Of a stretch of DNA of 64,000 bases, positions 41,416 through 50,480 are shown piece after piece. Within the stretch, counting starts at the first letter, position 1. The number at the start of each line of letters is the position of its first letter. Under the pieces are notes generated by a model. The model saw only the letters and a program-made list of their open reading frames with translations, was not told the origin of the DNA and made no database searches. The stretch spans positions 1-64,000 of the forward strand of contig JBJXHC010000055.1 in the NCBI GenBank assembly GCA_046160825.1, written 5' to 3'. A program made the translations under genes and the position numbers. The stretch is from JBJXHC01 sp046160825 (GTDB lineage: Bacteria > Bacteroidota > Ignavibacteria > UBA10030 > UBA6906).

Positions 41416-44196
41416 ATGCGGAGAGTGCTTACAACTTTGCTGGTTGCGCTGCTTATTGTATTCGTAAATACAGCGGTGTTGGGACAAGTCCTGATTGAAG
41501 ATTTTGATTACCCCGGAGCGACCAGCCTGAACGGTCAAGGTGGTTGGTCAGCCCACAGTGGTGCTGGAACAAATCCACCACAAATTGCATCGGGAGGCTT
41601 GAGCTATACCGGATACCCATCCTCGGGAATCGGGAATGCTGTTGGGTTCACTACCAATGGAGAGGATAACAATAAACTCTTTGGAAGTTTTCCTAATGGA
41701 GTTGCATCCGGTTCTCTCTACTACGCTTTGATGGTGAGAATTGACAGCGCCGGTCTCACGGGCGACTATCTCTTTCACCTTCTGAAGGGTACCACCACAT
41801 TTACCGCGCGAGTGTTTGTCAAGAGATCATCAAACAATGACAACCTCGCTTTCGGCGTGGGGAAGTCGAGCACCATCGCCAATATCAATTTTTCGGATAC
41901 GGTATACGCAAAAGGTACAACTCATTTACTCGTCGTGAAGTATACGGTCATTGCCGGCGCAACGAATGACACTGTGGCAATGTGGATCAATCCCACGATT
42001 GGTGCTTCTGAACCAATACCAACAGTACTTCAATCAATTGCCGATAGAGCTGCCACAGATCTGGATACGTTGTATGGAGTTGCCGTTCGGCAGGGGACAG
42101 CAGCAAACGCTTCAATCGGAGTGCTTGATGGAATTCGTGTTGGCGCGACATGGGGGAGTGTCATACTTCCTTCAGCTGGAGGCCCTCCTACGCCAGCCAC
42201 GCAAGGGTTGATCTATGCATCCACAGGTCAAGGTGGAGGTACGCCCGGCAGTCTGCTGACAATCAACACAACATCGGGTTCCGGAACGCTCCTCGGCTCG
42301 TCATCGTTGGGCGGAATTCCTGGGTTGGCGATCCGACCATCTGACGGATTGATTTTTGGATCTTTATTTGGTTCTCAGGCAAACGGTGGAGGGAGACTAT
42401 TCATACTTGATGCGGTGACTGCCGAAACCACTATCGTGGGAAACACCGGACTTGGTTTCCTCGATGCAATTGCCTTCGGGCCGGGCGACACGCTGTATGG
42501 TATTGATGTCAATTTTGATCTCTATAGGATAAATTCTTCGACCGCTGCAACGACTCTGATTGGTAATACAGGTGACGTCTTCACAGGACTTGCATTCGAT
42601 CCGACAAACGCAGTGCTCTATGGATCAACCGGTGGATTCGGACCGGTTGTCCCCGATGCCATATTCACCATAAACATTTCAACGGGTGTTGCGACGCTGG
42701 TTGGTGCAACCGGGTTGGGGGGAACATTTGGCAACGCCACGCCGGATCTCGTGTTTGACCAGACTGGTAACATGTATGGAGTGAAGGGTGGCGGCACCGG
42801 AATCAATGTGCTCATCTCCATCAACAAGTCCACTGGAGTGGGGAGTGTGATTGGTGACTCTATCGGTTTCCGGGCAGTCAGCGGCTTGGCGAGCTATGTT
42901 ACTTTTGGTCCGCCTCCATCGCCGCCAAGTATCAACAGCGTTGCGCGGACGACCCGTGTTCCGAACGCAGGTGATTCGCTTGGTGTGACATGTACAATCA
43001 CGGATGATGTAGGCATCAATTCCGCAAGACTGATCTACAACGTCAACGGAACGCCGGACTCTGTGGGCATGACACTGACAAGCGGAACGGCGCAGAACGG
43101 CACCTATCGTGGTGCGATTCCGGGAAGTGCAAACGCCAACGGCAACCGTGTTGAGTACCGGATTCGCGCAACCAGTTCAAGTGCCAGCAGTACGATCACA
43201 TCAGCTATTGCCGCCAACAGCTACTACGCGGGTATCAGTCCACTGTCGCTTGCGGGTCCCAGGAGAGTTGATATAACGGGTAAAATCATCGACGCTGATT
43301 ACTACGTGCGTGTTACCGGAACGGTTAATAGTCCGAATTTCCAGACCACGAATATCGGATATCATTTCCAGGATGCATTCGGCGGCATACAGTTGTTCGC
43401 ATTCAGTATTCTGATACCGCCACTGAGTCTTGGTGATTCGATTATCGTTACCGGCAAGGTTGCCCAGTTCCGCGGATTGACTGAGGTCGTTCCTGATACC
43501 CAAGCGACGGATATCCAGATCGTGGCTACAGGACGACCGGTCACGCCGGTCACTGTGACTGTTCCCCAGTTCAACGCTGATCCCGAAACGTACGAGTCGC
43601 GTCTCGTGCGCATGGTTGGCCTTGAGCGGCGGAGTGCAACACCACCCTGGCCCGGAGCTGGTACAAGCGCGAACATTGTCATGTTCCAGACGGTCGTTAC
43701 CGATACCACCATCATGCGTCTTGATAGCGATACGGAGATTCCCGGATCAACAGAGCCGGCCTATCCGGTGGACGTTGCAGGAATCATCTCCCAGTTTTCA
43801 TCTGCCACAACCGTGTATAACAATGGATACCAAATCCAGCCGCGCTACCTAAGTGATTTCATCACCGTTGGTGTTGGCGATGACGATGTGCGCGTGCCAA
43901 GAGTGTTCGTTCTCGCACAGAATCATCCGAACCCTTTCAATCCGTCAACTACGATCCGGTTTGCACTGCCAACGAAGTCGGTCGTCTCGTTAAAGGTGTA
44001 CAATATCCTCGGTCAACACGTAGCGACCCTGATCGAGGATGAGCGTCCTGCCGGAGAGTTCACCATGGAATGGAACGGACAGAATCAATTCGGTTCGCCC
44101 GTTTCAAGCGGCGTCTATCTCTACCGCATTGAAGCACGACCGGGTGACGGAACTGCACCGTTCACCAGTCTGAAGAAGATGCTTCTGATGAAGTAG
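41416..44196 (+). CDS. Large T9SS-secreted multidomain protein
   Basis: A 926-residue exported protein. A strong AGGAGG precedes the ATG; the signal peptide is MRRVLTTLLVALLIVFVNTA, cleaved near LGQV. An N-terminal jelly-roll/lectin-like part begins VLIEDFDYPGATSLNGQGGW. Residues ~255-500 have repeats such as GIPGLAIRPSDGLIFGS and TGLAFDPTNAVLYG (propeller-like). Residues ~630-780 look like an OB-fold/DUF5689-type part (VTGTVNSPNF, LGDSIIVTGKVAQFRGLTEV). It ends with a T9SS sorting domain, QNHPNPFNPSTTIRFALP...VYNILGQHV...SGVYLYRIEARPG. Bound for the cell surface; ligand unknown. A strong terminator follows. Confidence 0.87.
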   Translation: MRRVLTTLLVALLIVFVNTAVLGQVLIEDFDYPGATSLNGQGGWSAHSGAGTNPPQIASGGLSYTGYPSSGIGNAVGFTTNGEDNNKLFGSFPNGVASGSLYYALMVRIDSAGLTGDYLFHLLKGTTTFTARVFVKRSSNNDNLAFGVGKSSTIANINFSDTVYAKGTTHLLVVKYTVIAGATNDTVAMWINPTIGASEPIPTVLQSIADRAATDLDTLYGVAVRQGTAANASIGVLDGIRVGATWGSVILPSAGGPPTPATQGLIYASTGQGGGTPGSLLTINTTSGSGTLLGSSSLGGIPGLAIRPSDGLIFGSLFGSQANGGGRLFILDAVTAETTIVGNTGLGFLDAIAFGPGDTLYGIDVNFDLYRINSSTAATTLIGNTGDVFTGLAFDPTNAVLYGSTGGFGPVVPDAIFTINISTGVATLVGATGLGGTFGNATPDLVFDQTGNMYGVKGGGTGINVLISINKSTGVGSVIGDSIGFRAVSGLASYVTFGPPPSPPSINSVARTTRVPNAGDSLGVTCTITDDVGINSARLIYNVNGTPDSVGMTLTSGTAQNGTYRGAIPGSANANGNRVEYRIRATSSSASSTITSAIAANSYYAGISPLSLAGPRRVDITGKIIDADYYVRVTGTVNSPNFQTTNIGYHFQDAFGGIQLFAFSILIPPLSLGDSIIVTGKVAQFRGLTEVVPDTQATDIQIVATGRPVTPVTVTVPQFNADPETYESRLVRMVGLERRSATPPWPGAGTSANIVMFQTVVTDTTIMRLDSDTEIPGSTEPAYPVDVAGIISQFSSATTVYNNGYQIQPRYLSDFITVGVGDDDVRVPRVFVLAQNHPNPFNPSTTIRFALPTKSVVSLKVYNILGQHVATLIEDERPAGEFTMEWNGQNQFGSPVSSGVYLYRIEARPGDGTAPFTSLKKMLLMK

Positions 44197-44215
44197 TCTG
44201 AAGTCTCAAGACCCG

Positions 44216-44255
44216 AAAGCCTTATCCCTTGATGGGGGTAAGGCTTTTCTTTTTC
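44216..44255 (+). terminator. Rho-independent terminator after the T9SS gene
   Basis: A 13-bp stem (AAAGCCTTATCCC with GGGGTAAGGCTTT, with one G-T pair), 6-base loop TTGATG, then a run of mainly T from 44245. It closes the gene 20 bases after the stop. Confidence 0.9.
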
Positions 44256-44292
44256 CATACAACGTACTCTCGTGTTATCCATAATTGTCACC

Positions 44293-44321
44293 TTGCTAAT
44301 CTACACTCGTTTGTTTAACTT
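44293..44321 (+). promoter_or_regulatory. Weak candidate promoter for the PfkB-mtnA-recO unit
   Basis: TTGCTA (44293-44298), 17-base spacer, TAACTT (44316-44321), after the terminator. Weak box match; kept because the position is right. Confidence 0.3.
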
Positions 44322-44365
44322 TCTCTCCGCACAGCATCATTTCTCAACAAATTCCGGAGTGTCAC

Positions 44366-45277
44366 TTGAGCGTTCTTGTTGTTGGATCCCTTGCATTGGA
44401 TAATATTGAAACGCCGTTTGGATCGGTGAAGAACGCTCTTGGCGGTTCGGCAACATATATCTCTGCTGCCGCAAGCTACTTTGCGAAACCCATCAGACTT
44501 GTGGGTGTGGTGGGAGGTGATTTTCCGGCAAGTGCAATCGACTTCCTTGACAAACGGGGAATTGATCTTGAAGGACTCGAAGTGATCAAGGAGGGGAAGA
44601 CCTTTCACTGGGCAGGGAAGTATCACTATGATTTGAACACACGGGATACACTGGCAACGGATTTGAATGTGTTCGAACTGTTCGATCCGAAAATTCCCGA
44701 AAAATACAAAAAGAGCAAGGCCGTATGTCTCGGCAACATCGACCCGGTATTGCAACGAAAGGTTCTTGAACAGATCGAGAGTCCATGGCTTGTGGTGTGC
44801 GACACGATGAATTATTGGATCGAAGGAAAAAACAAGGAACTGAAGGAAACGCTGAAACGGATTGACGTTCTCATCGTCAATGATTCGGAAGCCCGTTTGC
44901 TTTCTCAAGAGCCGAACCTGATGAAGGCCGGGAAAGTTATTCGAGCAATGGGCCCCAAGGTTGTTATCATAAAAAAAGGGGAACACGGTGCTCTGTTGCT
45001 GACAGATCAGAAGGTGTTCTCCGCACCGGCGTATCCCATGGAGAATATTTTCGACCCGACCGGAGCAGGCGATGCATTTGCAGGCGGATTCGTCGGATGG
45101 CTTGAGCGATCCGGAGATCTCTCTGAGGAAAATCTGAAGCGCGCCGTTATCTATGGCAGCACGCTGGCGTCTTTCTGTGTGGAGAAGTTCAGTGTCGAGG
45201 GATTGGCCGACCTGACGTATCTCAAGATTCAGGACAGGTTCCGTGAGTTCCGCGAGCTTTCCCGTTTTGAAGAATAA
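44366..45277 (+). CDS. PfkB family sugar/nucleoside kinase
   Basis: A 303-residue ribokinase-fold kinase. It begins MSVLVVGSLALDNIETPFG, with GGSATYISAAASYF (Gly-Gly substrate hinge, near residue 28), and ends with the phosphate-transfer motif FDPTGAGDAFAGGFVGWL near residue 228, with catalytic Asp in GAGDAF. It starts at a TTG with CCGGAG at suitable distance. mtnA follows 14 bases downstream, so a role on a ribose-type sugar of methylthioadenosine salvage is possible but not shown; relatives also use nucleosides and other sugars. Confidence 0.85.
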   Translation: MSVLVVGSLALDNIETPFGSVKNALGGSATYISAAASYFAKPIRLVGVVGGDFPASAIDFLDKRGIDLEGLEVIKEGKTFHWAGKYHYDLNTRDTLATDLNVFELFDPKIPEKYKKSKAVCLGNIDPVLQRKVLEQIESPWLVVCDTMNYWIEGKNKELKETLKRIDVLIVNDSEARLLSQEPNLMKAGKVIRAMGPKVVIIKKGEHGALLLTDQKVFSAPAYPMENIFDPTGAGDAFAGGFVGWLERSGDLSEENLKRAVIYGSTLASFCVEKFSVEGLADLTYLKIQDRFREFRELSRFEE

Positions 45278-45291
45278 ATTTGAGATGATGA

Positions 45292-46350
45292 ATGACGTCT
45301 GTTGAGTGGGTAGAGGGGCAGGTACGATTCATCGATCAGACCAGACTTCCGGCCGAGGAAGTCTATATACGCACCGCTGACTACCGGGAAGTGGGCGAGG
45401 CGATCAGAAGACTCAGTATACGTGGCGCGCCTGCTATTGGAGTTGCTGCCGGCTTTGCTCTTAGTCTCGCTGCCAACAATCCATCAATCACGACTAACGA
45501 TCAGTTGAACAATGCGTTCTACGACGCGGTGAATTTCCTCGCGCGCACCCGCCCGACTGCCGTGAACCTTTTTGTTGCTCTCGGGAGAATGCGTCGCGCT
45601 CTCGAACATACCGATCCTCCCGAAGTCGATTCGATCCGTCGTCGCTTGCTGGAAGAAGCGCTTGCAATGCAGCGCGAAGACATTGATGCGTGCAAGCGTA
45701 TCGGCGAACTTGGCGCAACATTGATACAGCGAGGCTCCACCATTCTCACACACTGCAATACCGGAGAACTAGCAACGGCAGGTTCTGGCACTGCCCAAAG
45801 TGTTATCACTACAGCAGCAGGACAGGGCAAGGTGGCAAGGGTATTCGTGGATGAGACCCGACCGTTGTTCCAGGGTGCGAGACTCACCGCATGGGAATTG
45901 CTGAAGCAGGGTGTTGATGCGATACTGATTACCGACAGCACTGCTGGATTGTTGATGAAAGAGCGGGAGATCAATGCCGTTATCGTTGGAGCAGACCGGA
46001 TTGCTGCCAATGGTGATACTGCGAATAAGATCGGGACCTACGCGCTCGCGGTGCTTGCACGCCACCACAATGTTCCATTTTACGTTGCCGCCCCCATGTC
46101 AACGATTGATGAAGGAACGCCAACCGGAAGGTACATCACGGTGGAAGAGCGTTCAGACGAGGAAGTCACGCATGTTGCCGGGACGCGTATTGCGGCAGAG
46201 GGTGTGAGGGTGTTCGCTCCTGCGTTCGACGTGACGCCGAATGAGCTTATCACAGCGATTATCACGGAGCGTGGTATTCTTTATCCCCCTTTTGATACGG
46301 CCATACTCCGGTTGAGCATCGGCACGTTACCAGCCACGGTGTCTCCATGA
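45292..46350 (+). CDS. mtnA: S-methyl-5-thioribose-1-phosphate isomerase MtnA
   Basis: Isomerises methylthioribose-1-phosphate to methylthioribulose-1-phosphate in methionine salvage. Signatures: SIRGAPAIGVAAGFALSLAA near residue 43, THCNTGELATAGSGTA with Cys, VDETRPLFQGARLTAWEL, and GADRIAANGDTANKIGTY with catalytic Asp. Length 352 is standard. It is between a PfkB kinase and recO, and overlaps recO by four bases (ATGA). No mtnP, mtnK or later salvage genes occur in this window, so it may serve the MTA shunt (inference). Confidence 0.94.
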   Translation: MTSVEWVEGQVRFIDQTRLPAEEVYIRTADYREVGEAIRRLSIRGAPAIGVAAGFALSLAANNPSITTNDQLNNAFYDAVNFLARTRPTAVNLFVALGRMRRALEHTDPPEVDSIRRRLLEEALAMQREDIDACKRIGELGATLIQRGSTILTHCNTGELATAGSGTAQSVITTAAGQGKVARVFVDETRPLFQGARLTAWELLKQGVDAILITDSTAGLLMKEREINAVIVGADRIAANGDTANKIGTYALAVLARHHNVPFYVAAPMSTIDEGTPTGRYITVEERSDEEVTHVAGTRIAAEGVRVFAPAFDVTPNELITAIITERGILYPPFDTAILRLSIGTLPATVSP

Positions 46351-47120
46351 TCGTGACAACCGAGGCGGTCGTCCTGCGCACCATGAAGTATCGTGACACG
46401 AGCAGGATTGCCACTCTGTACACGAGTCGCTATGGAAAAATCTCGGTCATCGCCAAGGGTGCAAGAGATAAGAAGAACACGTTCGGATCTTCTCTCCAGC
46501 CGATGAGTCATGTGCAGGCCATTCTCTACAAGAAAGAAAACCGTGATCTTCATCTGCTTTCTCAATGCACATCAATTACACCCCTCCGCCATCTTGCGGA
46601 TGATATGCACCGGATGGCAGCCGCCATGTCTGCAATTGAGTTGGTGAATGCGGTGACTCACGGTGAGGATGAGAATCCCGCACTCTTCACTCTGCTCACC
46701 CGGACTCTTGTTGCAATCGACGGTGCAACAAAAGGAGCACCAGCAGCGTTATATTTCTTTGAAGCACGGCTCCTTGAGGTTCTGGGGTTTGCCGTGAACT
46801 TCCAGCAATGTGCAAAGTGCCTCAAGCTGCTTGATGAAGCCGGAACTGGAACCAACGGTGTGGGGTTGCAGTTACAACGGGGTGGAGTTGTCTGCTTCGC
46901 CTGCATCCCGGATTCCATTATTGAGAGGACAGTCAGTCTGGTCGCGCTACGGGTTCTTCAGCGTTTACAAGACTTGAACGAACCCGTTGCAGCAACCAGG
47001 ATGGTTTTCTCACGGCAGGTGGCCGAGGAGATTGGGTTGATCTTGCGGCGCTTCTTGCAATATCATATTGAAGGACTGCGGGACTTGAAATCGGAAGCAG
47101 TGTTTTCCGCTGTCCTGTAA
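46347..47120 (+). CDS. recO: DNA repair protein RecO
   Basis: Helps RecF/RecR load RecA on gapped DNA. The N-terminal OB-fold region is VTTEAVVLRTMKYRDTSRIATLYTSRYGKISVIAKGARDKK, and the C-terminal helical domain carries a four-Cys zinc site: CAKC near residue 154 and CFAC near residue 189. At 257 residues it is full length. The start is ATGA-coupled to mtnA, a common but functionally unlinked pairing. The zinc site makes the call safe. Confidence 0.93.
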   Translation: MIVTTEAVVLRTMKYRDTSRIATLYTSRYGKISVIAKGARDKKNTFGSSLQPMSHVQAILYKKENRDLHLLSQCTSITPLRHLADDMHRMAAAMSAIELVNAVTHGEDENPALFTLLTRTLVAIDGATKGAPAALYFFEARLLEVLGFAVNFQQCAKCLKLLDEAGTGTNGVGLQLQRGGVVCFACIPDSIIERTVSLVALRVLQRLQDLNEPVAATRMVFSRQVAEEIGLILRRFLQYHIEGLRDLKSEAVFSAVL

Positions 47121-47161
47121 GAACTGATTTTTTTGAATCACATTAGCAACTGGAGGAAAGT

Positions 47162-48691
47162 ATGTCAAGAAAATCTGTACTCGCCGCTCTTGCTCTGATC
47201 TCGATCGGCATTGTCTTCGGGGTACTGTTGGTGTCGACAATCGACGGGGGCGTTGCCCTCGGACTTGCAGAAGGCCGCGGTGATGTGATGCTTGGCGGTC
47301 CGACACCGGTCACAACGGTGCAATTCGATGTGAAGGGAACCGGTAATTCATTCGTTGCTGTTGCCAAAGCAGCGACGCCTGCTGTGGTTTCGATCACGGT
47401 CACAACATCTGCAAAAAGCCGTGATCGGAGTGCACCGCGAGACTTTTTCCACTTCTTCGGTCCGGATATGAATATGCCCGAACCTGAGCCGTCACAGGGT
47501 TCCGGTTCCGGCGTGATCATTAATCCCGACGGCTACATTGCGACGAACAATCATGTGGTAGAAGATGCAGCACCTGATGGTATTGAGGTTGTGTTGCAGG
47601 ATAAGTCGCGCCACAAAGCAAAGTTAATCGGGGCCGATCCGACGACCGACCTTGCAGTGATCAAGATCGACAAGAGGGACCTGCCGGTTGCCGCGCTCGG
47701 GAATTCGGATAACGTGCAGGTTGGCGAATGGGTGCTTGCCATTGGCAATCCGCTCGGACTGAACTCGACCGTGACAGCGGGAATCATCAGTGCCATCGGT
47801 CGCAACATTCGGATTATCAACGATACCTATGGCATCGAGAATTTCATTCAGACCGACGCTGCCATCAATCCGGGCAATAGCGGCGGTGCGCTGGTGAATA
47901 TGCAGGGCGAGGTCATCGGCATTAACACCGCCATCGCAACAACGAATGCACGGTATCAGGGATATGGATTCGCTGTGCCGGTGAATCTCCTCAAAGTTGT
48001 TGCTGCCGATCTGATCAAGGAGGGGAAAGTCCGACGCGGATATATCGGCGTACAGATTCAGTCCGTCGATCAAACAATGGCAGATGCTCTTGGCTTGGAC
48101 AGAGCGCACGGAGTGTTGGTGCAAAGCCTGGTAAAGGATGGAGCGGGCGAGCAGGCCGGACTGAAGGACCGTGACGTGATTCTCTCCGTTGACGGGAGGG
48201 AAGTAAACGAAGCCAATGAACTCCAATCCTACATCGCCACCCGGCATCCGGGCGATGTAGTGACACTGAAAGTCTTCAGAGACGGAAAGATGATAGAAAA
48301 GAAAGTAACATTGAAGCCTCGTGAGGACGAGAAAGTGGTTGTTGCTTCAAACAAGGAGAGCAAAGAGGAAGAAAGCGCGGAGAAACTATCGTCAACAATC
48401 GAGCTCGAGTCTCTCGGGATGACAGTGCGGCCTCTTACATCGGAGGAGATGAAGCAGGCGGAAGTTGAAACGGGCGCTCTGGTGGAAAAGGTAAAACCGT
48501 ATGGCGAGGCGCAACAGCGCGGTCTCGTTACAAGTGACATTATCGTAGAAGCTGATCGCAAGGAAATAAAATCTCCGCGTGATCTCAAGAGTGTCCTTGA
48601 CAATCGCAAGAAGGGGGATTCCATTCTTCTTCGAATCAAGCGCCAGAATGGTACCACGAACTACGTTGCCGTGCAGATCCCCAAAGACTGA
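47162..48691 (+). CDS. degQ: HtrA/DegQ-type periplasmic serine protease
   Basis: A 509-residue protease/chaperone acting on misfolded periplasmic proteins. An N-terminal signal anchor (SVLAALALISIGIVFGVLLV) precedes a trypsin-like domain with catalytic triad His131 (ATNNHVVED), Asp163 (TTDLAVIKID) and Ser240 (NPGNSGGAL). Two PDZ domains follow: YIGVQIQSVDQ...GAGEQAGLKDRDVILSVDG and a second from about residue 420 (ALVEKVKPYGEAQQRGLVTSD). GGAGGAAAG precedes the ATG. It is closed by a strong terminator. The MEMBRANE anchor could also make it a DegS-like form, but two PDZ domains favour DegQ/DegP. Confidence 0.92.
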   Translation: MSRKSVLAALALISIGIVFGVLLVSTIDGGVALGLAEGRGDVMLGGPTPVTTVQFDVKGTGNSFVAVAKAATPAVVSITVTTSAKSRDRSAPRDFFHFFGPDMNMPEPEPSQGSGSGVIINPDGYIATNNHVVEDAAPDGIEVVLQDKSRHKAKLIGADPTTDLAVIKIDKRDLPVAALGNSDNVQVGEWVLAIGNPLGLNSTVTAGIISAIGRNIRIINDTYGIENFIQTDAAINPGNSGGALVNMQGEVIGINTAIATTNARYQGYGFAVPVNLLKVVAADLIKEGKVRRGYIGVQIQSVDQTMADALGLDRAHGVLVQSLVKDGAGEQAGLKDRDVILSVDGREVNEANELQSYIATRHPGDVVTLKVFRDGKMIEKKVTLKPREDEKVVVASNKESKEEESAEKLSSTIELESLGMTVRPLTSEEMKQAEVETGALVEKVKPYGEAQQRGLVTSDIIVEADRKEIKSPRDLKSVLDNRKKGDSILLRIKRQNGTTNYVAVQIPKD

Positions 48692-48718
48692 ACGAGTTGT
48701 TATGTTCATCCCAAGTCC

Positions 48719-48746
48719 AAGCCCCGGCTCGCGCCGGGGCTTTTTG
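48719..48746 (+). terminator. Rho-independent terminator after degQ
   Basis: AAGCCCCGGC (48719-48728) and GCCGGGGCTT (48733-48742) form a perfect 10-bp stem around TCGC, followed by TTTTT to 48745. It starts 27 bases after the degQ stop. Confidence 0.95.
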
Positions 48747-48779
48747 TTGGATGGTAAGGGCTTGTTGCGTGCTCCTCAC

Positions 48780-48808
48780 TTGACTATTGAGGCATTGAAT
48801 GCTATATT
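48780..48808 (+). promoter_or_regulatory. Sigma-70-like promoter for the HNH gene
   Basis: TTGACT (48780-48785), exactly 17 bases, TATATT (48803-48808). Start would be near 48815. It lies directly after the degQ terminator. Confidence 0.65.
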
Positions 48809-48812
48809 TTTC

Positions 48813-49412
48813 GTGGGTTTTGCGTTAGAGAGAGAGAACATTCCCCATGTAAGGGGAGGGAGGAACGACTTCAGCTCATCGATTCAATCCAGTAGTTTAC
48901 TTGGCCGCTTAAATGCGAAGGTTCTGATCTTAAATCAGAACTACGAACCAATGAGTGTCATCAACGTCAAGAAAGCCATTGTACTTCTGTACCTTGGCAA
49001 GGTCGAGTTGATTGAGGCATACGCCGGCAAGCATGTTCGTGCAGTATCGATGTCCATGCCCTTCCCGAGTATCGTGAGACTTTCGGTCTATGTCCGGATT
49101 CCGTACAAGAAGATCATTCTCTCGCGAAAGAACATTCTCCGTCGCGATGGACACAGATGCCAGTACTGCGGACGTGCTGATCTCGGGTTGACGGTTGATC
49201 ATGTTATGCCGATTTCGCGAGGGGGAGAGGACACGTGGGAGAATCTCGTTTGTGCATGCGTGAAATGTAACAACAAGAAAGGGGACAGCACACCGGAGGA
49301 AGCCCACATGCCGATGTATAAAAAACCCATGCGACCCAACCATGTCACGTTTATCAGGCACTTTGTGAGTTCGCTTGATGAAAGGTGGAAGCCCTACCTG
49401 TTCCAGCACTAG
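48813..49412 (+). CDS. HNH endonuclease domain protein
   Basis: A protein with an N-terminal domain (LNAKVLILNQNYEPMSVINV, KKAIVLLYLGKVELIEA) and an HNH nuclease motif: CQYCGR and CVKCNNKK Cys pairs around VDHVMPISRGGEDTWEN, giving the metal-binding His and Asn. This standalone HNH type is common in bacteria and has no assigned role. The start is unclear: the frame has no ATG before residue 47 and the GTG at 48813 almost coincides with the promoter's start site. The strong site GGGGAGGGAGG at 48853-48863 is followed by no ordinary start. The core from about 48900 is certain. A hairpin follows at 49411-49436. Confidence 0.8.
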   Translation: MGFALERENIPHVRGGRNDFSSSIQSSSLLGRLNAKVLILNQNYEPMSVINVKKAIVLLYLGKVELIEAYAGKHVRAVSMSMPFPSIVRLSVYVRIPYKKIILSRKNILRRDGHRCQYCGRADLGLTVDHVMPISRGGEDTWENLVCACVKCNNKKGDSTPEEAHMPMYKKPMRPNHVTFIRHFVSSLDERWKPYLFQH

Positions 49413-49436
49413 CCCGTCCCCATTGTGGAACGGGTT
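49411..49436 (+). terminator. Possible terminator hairpin after the HNH gene
   Basis: AGCCCGT...ACGGGTT arms pair with inner CC/GG around a short loop, then a T-rich stretch (ctgtgttt). It overlaps the HNH stop and precedes trpS. Moderate: the T-run is broken. Confidence 0.4.
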
Positions 49437-49492
49437 CTGTGTTTCGTGTGGGTCCGGCATCTCATTGTAGAAGTAAGAAAAGACGAGGGTTT

Positions 49493-50479
49493 TTGACACA
49501 GAAGAAAACGATTCTCAGCGGGATGCGCCCCACCGGCAAGTTGCACCTGGGTCATCTCGTGGGTGCACTGGAGAACTGGGTCGCGTTGCAGCACGAGTTC
49601 AACAATTATCACTTGATCGCTGACTACCACGCTCTGACGACCAACTTGGATTCATCACACATCCATCAAAATTCCATTGATATGTTGATCGATTGGTTGT
49701 CGGCCGGGATTGATCCGGAAAAAAGTCCGGTCTTCCGGCAATCGCAAATCAAAGAGCATACGGAACTTCATCTCATTTTCTCCATGCTCATTACCACTGC
49801 ACGACTTGAACGCAACCCTGCGGTCAAGGATCAAGTTCGTGATCTTCACATTGAGAGCATGAGCTACGGGCATCTCGGCTATCCTGTTTTGCAATCGGCG
49901 GATATTTTGTTGTACAAGGGCGACCTTGTTCCTGTTGGGGAAGACCAGCTTCCGCACGTCGAGATTTCGCGGGAGATTGCGCGCCGTTTCAATAATCAAT
50001 ATGGCGAAGTCTTTCCTGAACCGGAGCCAAAGCTGACGAAGTTCGCCCGCCTTCCCGGACTTGATGGCATTGATAAAAAGATGAGCAAGTCCGCCGGCAA
50101 TACGGTGCTCCTCTCCGACAGTCCCGATGAAATCAAGAAGAAAATACGCACCGCAGTGACTGACCCGCAGAAGTTACGCAAGAACGATCCGGGACGACCG
50201 GAAGTCTGTTTGATCTTCACCTATCACAAGAAATTTAACACCGCAGAACAATCGCAAATCGAAACAGACTGCCGCAGCGGTGCCCTCGGTTGCGTTGATT
50301 GCAAGGCGAGAGTCGCTCAACGCGTAGCTGAAACACTTGCACCAATTCGTGAGAAGCGAGTTCACTACGAATCGCACATGGACGACGTAAAGGCAATCCT
50401 GGCAGACGGTGAACACAGGGCGCGTACACGTGCTCAATCAACGATGGCAGAAGTTCGCACCGCAATGAATGTAGGCTGA
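49493..50479 (+). CDS. trpS: Tryptophanyl-tRNA synthetase TrpS
   Basis: Charges tRNA-Trp; class Ic aminoacyl-tRNA synthetase. The HIGH-type motif is in GMRPTGKLHLGHLVGALENW near residue 10 and KMSKS is present as KKMSKSAGNTV near residue 192. The TTG at 49493 is chosen because GAGGG precedes it and the family N-terminus starts here; upstream frames would run through a hairpin. The result, 328 residues, matches the family. scpA starts two bases after the stop. Confidence 0.95.
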   Translation: MTQKKTILSGMRPTGKLHLGHLVGALENWVALQHEFNNYHLIADYHALTTNLDSSHIHQNSIDMLIDWLSAGIDPEKSPVFRQSQIKEHTELHLIFSMLITTARLERNPAVKDQVRDLHIESMSYGHLGYPVLQSADILLYKGDLVPVGEDQLPHVEISREIARRFNNQYGEVFPEPEPKLTKFARLPGLDGIDKKMSKSAGNTVLLSDSPDEIKKKIRTAVTDPQKLRKNDPGRPEVCLIFTYHKKFNTAEQSQIETDCRSGALGCVDCKARVAQRVAETLAPIREKRVHYESHMDDVKAILADGEHRARTRAQSTMAEVRTAMNVG

Positions 50480-50480
50480 T

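Noticed and set aside
48847..48852. ATG before the HNH gene, directly followed by TAA
   Set aside because: It encodes only a Met-stop and cannot be the HNH start; it is in another frame.
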